Under the pieces are notes generated by a model. The model did no database searches, was not told the origin of the DNA, and worked only from the letters and a program-made list of their open reading frames with translations. Position numbers and translations under genes: made by a program. From AC-32 sp963715575 (lineage in GTDB: Bacteria; Actinomycetota; Thermoleophilia; Gaiellales; Gaiellaceae): 64,000 bases of DNA. The DNA lies in assembly GCA_963715575.1 (NCBI GenBank), contig OY970250.1:868001-932000 (forward strand), read 5' to 3'. Numbering within the stretch: the stretch's first letter is position 1; every line of letters starts with the position of its first letter. Positions 8,102 through 15,929 of this stretch are shown here, piece by piece.

Positions 8102-9730
8102 GTGCACGGGTCACCGCCGGACAACGCCGAGATCGCCTCACGCCTCGACCAGTTCGCCTCGCTGCTCGAACTTGCGGGCGCCGGGCCGTACCCGGCGCGG
8201 GCCTACCGGCGCGCGGCCGACCTGATCCGCTCGACGCCCGCGCCGGTGGCCGAGCTCGTACGGCAGGGCCGCGTCCGCGAGCTGAGCGGAATCGGGCCCG
8301 GGATCGAACGGCGGCTGCGCGAGCTGGTCGAGACCGGCGAGATCGCGGAGCTGCAAGAGCTCGAGCGCGACGTTTCGCCCGAGCTCGCCGGGCTCGGCCG
8401 CTTCCTCGGCGTCTCGGTCAAGCGCATGCTCGAGCTCGGCCGGGTGCTCGGCGTGCGCACGCTCGCGGAGCTGCGGGAAGCGGTCGAGGCGGGCCGCTTG
8501 CAGGAGGTGCCGGGAATCGGGCCGGAGACGGAGCGCAAGCTGCGCGCCGCCCTGACGCGGGAGCTACGGCCCGCAGCTCCGCGGCCGCTGCTGCTCAGCC
8601 GCAGCCGGCCGCTGGTCGAGTCGATCGCCGAGGCGCTCGGCGGGATCGCGGCCGGCGACCCGCGCCGCTGGCGCGATGCCTCGGAACGGCTGGCAGTGGT
8701 CGTTCCCGGCGATCCGTCGGTGCTCGAGCGCTTCGAGGCCTTGCCGCAGATCGTGGCGGTCGTGGAGCGCGGCGAGCGGCGCGCGCTGGGCGTGACCGTC
8801 GAGGGCGTGCCGGTCGAGCTGGTCGTCACCGAGCCGACACGCCTCGGGACGGAGCTCGTGCGGGCAACGGGTTCGCCCGAGTGGGTCGCCGCGCACGAGC
8901 CGCTGCCCGACGCGGCCGACGAGGAGGGCGTCTTCGCCGCGCTCGGGCTCCCGTTCGTGCCGCCCGAGCTGCGCGAGGCCGGAGTGCCGGCCACGACCAA
9001 CCTCGTCGAGGTGGCCGGGATCCGCGGCGACCTGCATTGCCACTCGACCTGGTCGGACGGGAAAGCGTCGATCCTCGAGATGGGCCGCGCCGCGCGCGAG
9101 CGCGGCTACGAGTACCTCGCGATCTGCGACCACACGGTCAGCGTCGGCGCCGTCCAAGGGCTCGACGCCGACGGCGTGCGGCGGCAGGCCGAGGAGGTAG
9201 CAGCCGCGAACGAGGAGCTCGCGCCGTTCCGGGTTCTGCGCGGGACCGAGTGCGACATCCGCCGCGACGGCTCGCTCGACCTGCCCGACGACGTGCTGGC
9301 GGAGCTCGACTGGGTGCAGGCGAGCGTCCACGCCGGCCAGCGCGACTCGCGCGAGGAGCTGACCAAGCGCGTGCTCGCGGCGCTCGACTCGCCCTTCGTC
9401 AGCTGCCTCAGCCACCCGACCGGACGGCTGATCAACCACCGGCCGCCGAACGCGGTCGACCTGGAGGCCGTCCTCGCGCGGCTCGCCGAGCAGGGCCGCG
9501 CCGTCGAGGTGAACGGGCTCGCGCCCCGGCTCGACCTCCGCGACGAGCACGTGCGCCTGGCGCGCGAGGCGGGTGTCGCGATCGTCTGCTCGACCGATGC
9601 GCACTCGACGCGGGGCCTCGAGAACATCGAGCTGTCCGTGGCGACGGCCCGACGCGGAGGCGCCGGGCCGTCGGACGTGCTCAACACGAGGCCGCTGGAC
9701 GAAGTGCTCGCCCGTCGCTTCGGCGCCTAG
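8102..9730 (+). CDS. polX: PolX-like protein: HhH domains, degenerate nucleotidyltransferase, C-terminal PHP domain
   Basis: A 542-residue protein laid out like bacterial DNA polymerase X. Helix-hairpin-helix repeats sit at residues about 57-80 (LSGIGPGIERRL) and 134-152 (VPGIGPETERKL), then a region where the polymerase palm belongs, then a PHP phosphoesterase domain from about 309 with all metal motifs: DLHCHS, CDHT, GTECDI, VHAG, SHP and STDAHS. The palm lacks the usual GS-x-R-R and GDxDxL carboxylate motifs, so polymerase activity is doubtful, while the 3'-5' exonuclease/AP-processing PHP part looks intact. GTG 8102 was chosen for the -10 spacing; ATG 8078 is an alternative. It ends in a CTAG shared with the convergent hydrolase gene. 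Confidence 0.82.
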   Translation: MHGSPPDNAEIASRLDQFASLLELAGAGPYPARAYRRAADLIRSTPAPVAELVRQGRVRELSGIGPGIERRLRELVETGEIAELQELERDVSPELAGLGRFLGVSVKRMLELGRVLGVRTLAELREAVEAGRLQEVPGIGPETERKLRAALTRELRPAAPRPLLLSRSRPLVESIAEALGGIAAGDPRRWRDASERLAVVVPGDPSVLERFEALPQIVAVVERGERRALGVTVEGVPVELVVTEPTRLGTELVRATGSPEWVAAHEPLPDAADEEGVFAALGLPFVPPELREAGVPATTNLVEVAGIRGDLHCHSTWSDGKASILEMGRAARERGYEYLAICDHTVSVGAVQGLDADGVRRQAEEVAAANEELAPFRVLRGTECDIRRDGSLDLPDDVLAELDWVQASVHAGQRDSREELTKRVLAALDSPFVSCLSHPTGRLINHRPPNAVDLEAVLARLAEQGRAVEVNGLAPRLDLRDEHVRLAREAGVAIVCSTDAHSTRGLENIELSVATARRGGAGPSDVLNTRPLDEVLARRFGA

Positions 9731-11745
9731 ACGGCCGGTACCGCCTTCGACTCCGGAGCCGGTTGCGGCACCCGCTCTCGCATGACGTCGAAGGCGATCA
9801 GAACCAGGTTCGCGCAGGCCTGTGCCCCGACAATCGTGGTCACGACCGCGAACAGGCCGCTCAGCACGTTGAACCCGAGCCAGGCTCCGACGAGCGCGCC
9901 TCCAAGCGCACCGGCGAAACCGATCGCGTTCGCCCGTGCGGGCCTCGCTGACTGGAACCAGGCGAGGAAGATGCCCAGGCCGACAGGGAGCCCGATCGAG
10001 AGCGTCGCGACCAGCTCGCTGTCGAGCGCGACGGTCGGCAGCGCTGTGAGCACGATCAGCAGGCCGATGAACCAGCCGCCGAGCCCGAGCACGAACACGT
10101 AGGCACCGCGGACGGCGCCGCTCGCCTTACGACCCAACCGACCCCGCCTGCGCACGCGCAGAGCGAGCACGAGCAGCGAGACGACCGTGAGTGCCGCGAG
10201 CCCGAGCAGCACGGCGAGGATGATCTTGGCGATCGTCGTCTGCGCGAAGTCAGGCTCGAGCTCGACCTTGTTGGCGGTGTAGAGCGAGTCGTCCACCACG
10301 CCGCGGTTCAGGTACGTGTTGACGAGGTGGGAGCTCGCCTGCGGCTGGTAATCCCAGAAGTCGTCCGTGTGACCGAGCCCGGGCAGGACGAGCTCGTGGC
10401 CGTTCGGCAGGAACGGCATCAGCTCCTTGTGCGCGGCCTGCGGCGGGGTGGCGAAGTCCAGGTCGCCGTTGATCACGAGCGTCTCGACCTTCGAGGTCTG
10501 CACCTTCGTGTAGAGGTTCTCGTCCGGGTTGGCGGGCCAGCCGTCGAGGAGGCGGCCGCCGGCCCAGAGGAAGTCGGTGGCGGGGCTGCCGATGATCGAG
10601 CTCTGACCGCGCGGCTCCGCGAAGTAGCGCTTCGCATACGTGGCGTCGGTCCGCGCGATCGCGGCGGACTCGCCCTTCAGCTGGATGTCCGGGAACGCCA
10701 GCTGCGAGAGCGTCGAGAGGAACCAGAGCCCGCTCGGGTCGCCGTGCTCGGCAGCCAGCCACGAGCTGATCGTCATCGGCGAGGAGATCGGCGAGGCCGC
10801 CCCGGTCGAGTGCATCAGGCCGTAGAACGAGCCGACCTCAGCGTTGCCCGGCTTGATCCGCAGGAGTCCCCACCGGTCGGTCATGTCCCTGCTGGTCGAG
10901 CGAAGCGTCGCGGCGAGGTCGTCCGTCCTCGAGCTGCACCACTCGTCGTGCGTACACAGGGCGGAGTACTTCTCGATCTGCGCGTCGTTCAGCGGTGGGT
11001 ACCAGATGAAGTGGCCGGGCGGGTTGACTCCGACCAGCACGGAGCGGTGGATGCTCTGCGGGTAGCGCCACGCGTAGATCAGCGCGGTGCGCGTGCCCAC
11101 GCTCTCGCTGAGCAGGTCGATGCGCTCGTACTCGAGCGCGCGGCGCGCGGCCTCGAGGTCGTCCACTCGCTCCGGCAGGGAGTAGCCGGCGAGGTCGACG
11201 CCGTCCTTCTGCAGGCGGGCGGCGCAATCCGAGAGGCCCTTCCCGTAGGAGTCGTAGAACGAGCTGCTGCGAAAGTCGCTGGCGTGCTTCATCGCCGAGA
11301 CGGCCTCGTGGCACTGCAGCTGCTGGGAGCCGTCCACGCCGCGGTAGCCGACCAGCACGACGTCGCGGTCGCCGGCGAAGCGGCTCGCATCCGGGAAGTC
11401 CATGTTCGTCAGGCCCGGCCCGCCCTGCAGCCGGAAGACCGGCTCTCGCGGATCGGCCGAGAGTGCCTTGATCCGCTTGACCGGCAGCGCGATCAGCCGC
11501 GAGTGCGCGTCGTGCCGGTTCTCGGGCACCACCAGCGTGCCGCAGTCGGCGGCGTAGCTCCCCTCCTCCGTCGCGTACGAGCACGGGTGCAGCGTCAGCT
11601 GGCCGGCGTGCGCACCCTGCGGCACCGAGACCTCGCTCGAGCCGGAGGAGAAGCGGAGGTAGACGAGCCCCGCCAGCGCCAGCGCGATCAGCGCCAGCGC
11701 GACGAGCCGGGTGGTGCTGAACAGTCGTGTCGTCGGCGGTTCCAT
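9727..11745 (-). CDS. Exported alpha/beta hydrolase with C-terminal membrane domain
   Basis: A 672-residue protein. An N-terminal membrane segment (about 12-30) leads to an extracytoplasmic alpha/beta-hydrolase of the tricorn/prolyl-aminopeptidase type. The catalytic triad can be placed at Ser215 (SESVG nucleophile elbow), Asp430 (NGDLDFATPP) and His459 (GLGHTDD), with an RLQGGPG oxyanion loop near residue 106. From about residue 515 to the end come five or so transmembrane helices. It probably cleaves a peptide or ester outside the membrane; the membrane half may anchor it or move the substrate. An SD (GGAAAGGA) precedes the ATG. It is divergent from the two-component system, with the 30-bp palindrome between, which suggests it is the regulated target. 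Confidence 0.78.
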   Translation of the reverse strand: MEPPTTRLFSTTRLVALALIALALAGLVYLRFSSGSSEVSVPQGAHAGQLTLHPCSYATEEGSYAADCGTLVVPENRHDAHSRLIALPVKRIKALSADPREPVFRLQGGPGLTNMDFPDASRFAGDRDVVLVGYRGVDGSQQLQCHEAVSAMKHASDFRSSSFYDSYGKGLSDCAARLQKDGVDLAGYSLPERVDDLEAARRALEYERIDLLSESVGTRTALIYAWRYPQSIHRSVLVGVNPPGHFIWYPPLNDAQIEKYSALCTHDEWCSSRTDDLAATLRSTSRDMTDRWGLLRIKPGNAEVGSFYGLMHSTGAASPISSPMTISSWLAAEHGDPSGLWFLSTLSQLAFPDIQLKGESAAIARTDATYAKRYFAEPRGQSSIIGSPATDFLWAGGRLLDGWPANPDENLYTKVQTSKVETLVINGDLDFATPPQAAHKELMPFLPNGHELVLPGLGHTDDFWDYQPQASSHLVNTYLNRGVVDDSLYTANKVELEPDFAQTTIAKIILAVLLGLAALTVVSLLVLALRVRRRGRLGRKASGAVRGAYVFVLGLGGWFIGLLIVLTALPTVALDSELVATLSIGLPVGLGIFLAWFQSARPARANAIGFAGALGGALVGAWLGFNVLSGLFAVVTTIVGAQACANLVLIAFDVMRERVPQPAPESKAVPAV

Positions 11746-11841
11746 CGGTCGTCCTTTCCGGTGGGGTCAGGACGACGCTAGGACGACGACGGCGGCGCGT
11801 CGTCGTCGGAAAGCCGCATTCGGGCTCGTCCTCGCGGGCGA

Positions 11842-11871
11842 TCCCGCCTCCTACCCGGGTAGGAGGCGGGA
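11842..11871. promoter_or_regulatory. Perfect 30-bp palindrome, probable operator
   Basis: Each half reads GGGTAGGAGGCGGGA outward from the centre at 11856/11857, with no mismatch and no spacer; the core is TACCCGGGTA. It lies 97 bp upstream of the hydrolase ATG and just upstream of the histidine-kinase start (GTG 11882), so it could act on either promoter. NarL/LiaR-type response regulators bind inverted repeats as dimers, and one is encoded in the adjacent operon, so autoregulation is the simplest reading. The RNA of this stretch could also form a hairpin. Confidence 0.7.
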
Positions 11872-11881
11872 AGGGGTGGAC

Positions 11882-13072
11882 GTGGAGTACGTTCACCGCG
11901 TGAGCCCGATCACCGAGGTCACGCGGAGGTTCTGGTTCGACCTGCTGATCGCCGTCCTCGCAGTCGCGGCCATGCTCGAAATCGTCGTCGGACAGGCGCG
12001 GCCGGGCTCAGGCGCGCCGACCACGACCCTCTGGTTCTGCCTGCCGGCGATCGCGGTGCTCGTCTCGCCGCTCTTTGCACGCCGCCGTTTCCCGTTCTTG
12101 GCTCCCGCCACGTACTGGGTGCTCGCCGTGGCTGTCTCGTTCGTCGACTACGGAGTGACCACGTTTCCGATCAGCCTCTTCCTCGTCGGAATGGCGGCCG
12201 CGTTCCTGCTCGGGAACTTGCGCAACGCCCTGCTTGCGGGCATCGGCGTGGGCGTGGCGATCGCCGGTTCGGCGACCGTCGTCTACACGATCCCCGGCCA
12301 CTCGACCGCGCAGATGATCTTCATCCCCCTCCAGTTTGCGGTCAGCTGGCTCGCTGGCTTTGCGATCCGCGAGAGCTCAGAGCAGGCCGAGGAGGCGGCG
12401 CAGCGGGCGGCGGCGGCCGAGCGAGAGCGAGACGCCGCAGCGCGGATCGCGGTGGCCGAGGAACGCGCGCGCATCGCGCGCGAGCTCCACGACATCGTCG
12501 CGCACGCGGTCAGCGTGATGGTGCTCCAGGTCGGCGCCGTGCGGCACAAGCTTCCGGATGAGCTGGCCGAGGACCGAGATGCCCTGAACGGCGTCGAGCA
12601 GGCCGGGCGCACGGCGCTCGGCGAGATGCGTCACCTGCTGGCGGCGATGCGTCCCGATGGCGACGAGGCGGAGCTCATGCCACAACCCGGGCTCGAGAGC
12701 CTCGGTTCGCTGCTGGAGAAGGTCGAGCTCGCGGGGCTGCCCGTCAGGCTGCACGTCGAGGGCGAGCCGTTCCCGGTTCCGCGAGCGATCGACCTCTCCG
12801 CCTACCGAATCGTGCAGGAGGGGCTAACCAACGCGCTCAAGCACTCCCGGGCCACCAACGCAGACGTCACCCTCGGCTACGAGCCAGAAGAGCTCCGTCT
12901 CGAGGTGCGCGACGACGGTATCGGCAGCTCGACGTCCGACGGCCTCGGCCATGGGCTCGTCGGCGTCCGGGAACGCGTCAAGATCTACGGCGGCGAGATG
13001 ACGGTAGGGAACGCGAACGGAACCGGATTCGTCCTCAGCACCCGGCTCCCGCTCGGCGGGCAGCGACGATGA
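11882..13072 (+). CDS. Sensor histidine kinase, NarL-partner (HisKA_3) type
   Basis: A 396-residue membrane kinase. About six transmembrane helices (residues 18-160) form the sensor, followed by a short coiled coil rich in Ala and Glu. The HisKA_3 box IARELHDIVAHAVSVM carries the phospho-accepting His203, and the HATPase domain shows a degenerate N box (IVQEGLTNALKHS) and a DDGIG...GHGLVGVRERV G box. It phosphorylates the next gene's product. GTG 11882 was chosen because GGAAGGGG lies just upstream; GTG 11900 is an alternative. It overlaps the regulator by ATGA (13069-13072). The signal is unknown; the sensor has no large outside loop, so a membrane stress is plausible. Confidence 0.87.
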   Translation: MEYVHRVSPITEVTRRFWFDLLIAVLAVAAMLEIVVGQARPGSGAPTTTLWFCLPAIAVLVSPLFARRRFPFLAPATYWVLAVAVSFVDYGVTTFPISLFLVGMAAAFLLGNLRNALLAGIGVGVAIAGSATVVYTIPGHSTAQMIFIPLQFAVSWLAGFAIRESSEQAEEAAQRAAAAERERDAAARIAVAEERARIARELHDIVAHAVSVMVLQVGAVRHKLPDELAEDRDALNGVEQAGRTALGEMRHLLAAMRPDGDEAELMPQPGLESLGSLLEKVELAGLPVRLHVEGEPFPVPRAIDLSAYRIVQEGLTNALKHSRATNADVTLGYEPEELRLEVRDDGIGSSTSDGLGHGLVGVRERVKIYGGEMTVGNANGTGFVLSTRLPLGGQRR

Positions 13073-13731
13073 CGATCCGCGTGCTGGTCGCCGACGACCA
13101 GTCGATGGTGCGGGCCGGCTTCCGGATGCTGCTCTCGCGCGAGCAGGACGTGGAGGTCGTGGCCGAAGCGAGCAACGGCCTCGAGGCGGTGGAGAAGGTG
13201 ACGCGCTTCCAGCCCGACGTGGTGCTGATGGACATCCGCATGCCGGAGCTCGACGGTTTGCAGGCGACAAGGCAGATCCTGGCCGCCGACCCGTCGGCGC
13301 GCGTGCTCGTGCTCACCACCTTCGACCTCGACGAGTACGTCTACGAAGCGCTACGGGCCGGTGCGAGCGGATTCGTGCTCAAGGACGACCCGCCAGAGCA
13401 GTTGCTAGGGGCGATCCGGACCGTCGCAGCGGGAGACGCCCTTCTCTCGCCTGCAGTGACCAGGCGGGTGATCGACCAGTTCTCGCGCCTACCGCGCCAC
13501 GAGCCACCCGAGGAGCTGGCCGAGCTGACCGAGCGCGAACGGGAGGTCCTGGCGCTGATCGCCGAGGGACGGTCGAACGCCGAGATCGGCGAGGCGCTCT
13601 TCATCAGCGAGACCACCGTCAAGACGCACGTCACTCACGTGCTGCAGAAGCTCGGCCTCCGCGACCGCGTACAGGCGGTGGTGCTCGCCTACCAGGCCGG
13701 CCTCGCCGGGGCCGGGTCAGACTCCGCCTGA
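13069..13731 (+). CDS. NarL/FixJ-family response regulator
   Basis: A 220-residue two-domain regulator. The receiver domain has the acidic pair in VADDQ, phospho-acceptor Asp55 in LMDIRMPE, Thr in VLTTFD and Lys in VLKDD. The LuxR-type HTH (about 150-210) reads LTEREREVLALIAEGRSNAEI, then ETTVKTHVTHVLQKLG. Phosphorylation by the kinase should drive dimer binding to an inverted repeat; the 30-bp palindrome at 11842-11871 is the obvious candidate site. Its 3' end overlaps the convergent small gene by 15 nt. Confidence 0.92.
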   Translation: MTIRVLVADDQSMVRAGFRMLLSREQDVEVVAEASNGLEAVEKVTRFQPDVVLMDIRMPELDGLQATRQILAADPSARVLVLTTFDLDEYVYEALRAGASGFVLKDDPPEQLLGAIRTVAAGDALLSPAVTRRVIDQFSRLPRHEPPEELAELTEREREVLALIAEGRSNAEIGEALFISETTVKTHVTHVLQKLGLRDRVQAVVLAYQAGLAGAGSDSA

Positions 13732-14004
13732 GGCCGCGGTGCCCGGCCCGCGGGTCGACCACTCGCGCAGCTCGAACCAGTGCGACTGGCGCAAAGCCTC
13801 GGCCACTTGCGGGTCGGTGTGGGCCGCGTAGAAGACGTTGTGGTCGAGGTCCGCGCACACGGCCACCTCCTGCAGCGAGACGTCCTGCAGTTCGGCCAGC
13901 GCGTCGGAGGGCAGCTTCGCCTCGGCAACCGTGTAGTGCATGAACTGCAGCTCGGGCGCGACCTCCATCAGCAGCGGCCAGTCGGGACAGGTCCGCGAGC
14001 TCAC
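13717..14004 (-). CDS. Small protein of unknown function, coupled to ferrochelatase
   Basis: A 95-residue soluble protein that I cannot assign to a named family. It opens with CPDWPLLMEVAPELQFMHYT and later has VAVCADLDHNVFYAAHTDP and SHWFELREW. The two cysteines and several His residues could bind a metal or haem, but no known motif is present. Its GTG start overlaps the hemH stop by 4 nt (GTGA), so it is translationally coupled to the haem genes. Its residue pattern (many Trp, His, Asp, no low-complexity shadow look) and codon use support a real gene. Confidence 0.6.
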   Translation of the reverse strand: MSSRTCPDWPLLMEVAPELQFMHYTVAEAKLPSDALAELQDVSLQEVAVCADLDHNVFYAAHTDPQVAEALRQSHWFELREWSTRGPGTAASGGV

Positions 14005-14897
14005 GAGGCGCTCCTACCCGGCACGGTCGGCTCGCCCACACGCGCGCGCTCGACCACGCCGGCCAGCGCCGAGATGAAGGCGGGATCGTCGTTCATGGAC
14101 GGCATCCGCTTCAGCTCCAGCCCGAGCTCGTCGGCCTTCTCGCGCGCCTCGATCTCAAGGTCCCAGAGGATCTCGAGGTGGTCGGAGACGAAGCCGACCG
14201 GCGCCACGAGCACCTTGGCGACGCCCTCGCCGTGGAGGCGCTCGAGCTCGTCCAGGATGTCGGGACCGAGCCACTGCTCGCCGGTCGGGCTCGCGCTCTG
14301 GAACGCGAACGACCAGCAGTCGAGCCCGGCGCGCTCGGCGACGAGGCGCGAGGTCTCCAGCAGCTGCTCGCGGTAGGGGTCGCCGTCGGCCAGGATCCGC
14401 TCCGGCAGCGAATGCGCCGTGAAGACGACCCAGGCGTCGGTTCCCCGAAGGCGGGAGGCGACCACGTCCACGAAGGCCTGGTCGTCGTGCCAGCTCTCCA
14501 CGAGCACGAGCTCGGCCTCGCGGCCGTCGAGCGCAGCCTCGAGCCGCTCGCGGTACTCGCCGACCGACATGCGCGAGAAGTGCGGCGCCAGCACGACGCC
14601 GATCAGCCGCGTCGCGCCGCCGGCGAGCGCCTGCTCGACCGCTTCGGCGATCCGCGGCCACCAGTGCTTCATCCCGACGAAGACCGGGATCCCGAGCTCG
14701 CGCTCCAGTGCCGCACGCTGCGCCTCGGTGATCTCATCGAGCGGCGAGCGCCCGCCGATCCGACGGTAGCGCTCGGCCAGCTCCTCGACCGCCTCGTCCG
14801 AGACCGGCCGCCCGCCGCGCACGTCTTCGAAGTACGGCCGAATGTCGTCCGCGGTGGCCGGGCTGCCGTACGCCATCAGGACAACCGCATCGCTCAC
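14001..14897 (-). CDS. hemH: Ferrochelatase (coproporphyrin III type expected)
   Basis: A 298-residue ferrochelatase. The family signature VVFTAHSLPERI contains the metal-channel His, and GFVSDHLEILWDLE holds the second active-site acidic residue. In monoderm bacteria of this phylum the enzyme inserts iron into coproporphyrin III (CpfC) rather than protoporphyrin IX; assigning that here follows taxonomy, not a residue I can point to. No iron-sulphur cysteine cluster is seen at the C-terminus. It overlaps hemE (GTGA, 14894-14897) and the small unknown gene (GTGA, 14001-14004). Confidence 0.93.
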   Translation of the reverse strand: MSDAVVLMAYGSPATADDIRPYFEDVRGGRPVSDEAVEELAERYRRIGGRSPLDEITEAQRAALERELGIPVFVGMKHWWPRIAEAVEQALAGGATRLIGVVLAPHFSRMSVGEYRERLEAALDGREAELVLVESWHDDQAFVDVVASRLRGTDAWVVFTAHSLPERILADGDPYREQLLETSRLVAERAGLDCWSFAFQSASPTGEQWLGPDILDELERLHGEGVAKVLVAPVGFVSDHLEILWDLEIEAREKADELGLELKRMPSMNDDPAFISALAGVVERARVGEPTVPGRSAS

Positions 14898-15919
14898 GCC
14901 GCCACCAGGGTCGACTCGTGGACGAGCCGCACGAGGCGACCCAAGAGCTCAGGATCGGTCTCGGGCAGGACGCCGTGGCCGAGGTTGAAGATGTGACCCG
15001 GCCGCCCTCCTGCCTGCTCCAGCACGCGCCGCGTTCCTTCCTCGACCCGCTCCCATGGCCCGAGCAGCACGGCACCGTCAAGGTTCCCCTGGATCCCGCG
15101 GTCGTAGCCGATCCGCTCCCAGGCGACGTCGAGCGGGACGCGCCAGTCGACGCCGATCACGTCGCCGCCGACCGTCGCGCGCTCCTCGAGCAGGTGCGCG
15201 TCGCCGGTCGCGAAGTGGATCGTCGGCACCTCGACCGCCTCGAGCACCCGAGCGGAGTAGGGCGCGACGAACTCGCGGTAGTCGTCAACCGAGAGCGCGC
15301 CGGCCCACGAGTCGAACAGCTGGATCGCATCCGCGCCGGCGCCCGCGCAGGCCGCAACGTACAACGCGAAGGCGTCGGCGAGCTTCTGCCCCAGCGCGTG
15401 CCAGACCTCCGGCTGCGAGTACATGCACGCCTTCGTCAGCTTGAACTCGCGCGAGGGCTTGCCCTCGATCAGGTAGCCCGCGACCGTGAACGGGCCGCCG
15501 GCGAACCCGACCACCGCCTGGTCGGGCCGCAGCGCCTCCCGCACGAGGCGCACCGACTCCAGAGTCCACGGCACCGACTCTTCCGGCACGGGCACGACCA
15601 GCCGCTCGACGTCGGCGAGCGAGCGAATCGGCGCCGCGACGACCGGCCCGACGTTCTCGACCAGCTCGACCTCGACGCCCATCCCGAGGACCGGGAGCAT
15701 GATGTCCGCGAACATCACCGCCGCGTCCACGTCGTGCCGCCGCACCGGCTGCAGCGTCACCTCCGCGCAGAGCTCCGGCTGCCGCGCGATCTCGAACAGG
15801 CCGTACTGCTTGCGCAGCTCGCGGTACTCGGGCAGCGAGCGCCCCGCCTGGCGCATGAACCAGATCGGCGTGCGCTCGACGGGCTCGCGCCGAGCGGCGC
15901 GGACGAGTAGCGGCTCCAC
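14894..15919 (-). CDS. hemE: Uroporphyrinogen decarboxylase
   Basis: A 341-residue HemE that removes four acetate carboxyls from uroporphyrinogen III to give coproporphyrinogen III. PIWFMRQAGRSLPEYREL is the N-terminal signature with the substrate-binding Arg residues, and GFAGGPFTVAGYLIEG is the second signature; FDSWAGALS and NLGHGVLPETDPE close the active site. The GTG start at 15919 gives the standard N-terminus. It heads a hemE-hemH-small gene operon; the coproporphyrinogen oxidase and final decarboxylase of the Gram-positive route are not in the window. Confidence 0.95.
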   Translation of the reverse strand: MEPLLVRAARREPVERTPIWFMRQAGRSLPEYRELRKQYGLFEIARQPELCAEVTLQPVRRHDVDAAVMFADIMLPVLGMGVEVELVENVGPVVAAPIRSLADVERLVVPVPEESVPWTLESVRLVREALRPDQAVVGFAGGPFTVAGYLIEGKPSREFKLTKACMYSQPEVWHALGQKLADAFALYVAACAGAGADAIQLFDSWAGALSVDDYREFVAPYSARVLEAVEVPTIHFATGDAHLLEERATVGGDVIGVDWRVPLDVAWERIGYDRGIQGNLDGAVLLGPWERVEEGTRRVLEQAGGRPGHIFNLGHGVLPETDPELLGRLVRLVHESTLVAA

Positions 15920-15929
15920 GGGATTCAGC

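Noticed and set aside
11771..11800. GACGACG triplet repeats in the hydrolase-kinase intergenic region
   Set aside because: Short simple repeat common in high-GC DNA, with no symmetric structure; the 30-bp palindrome nearby is the meaningful element.
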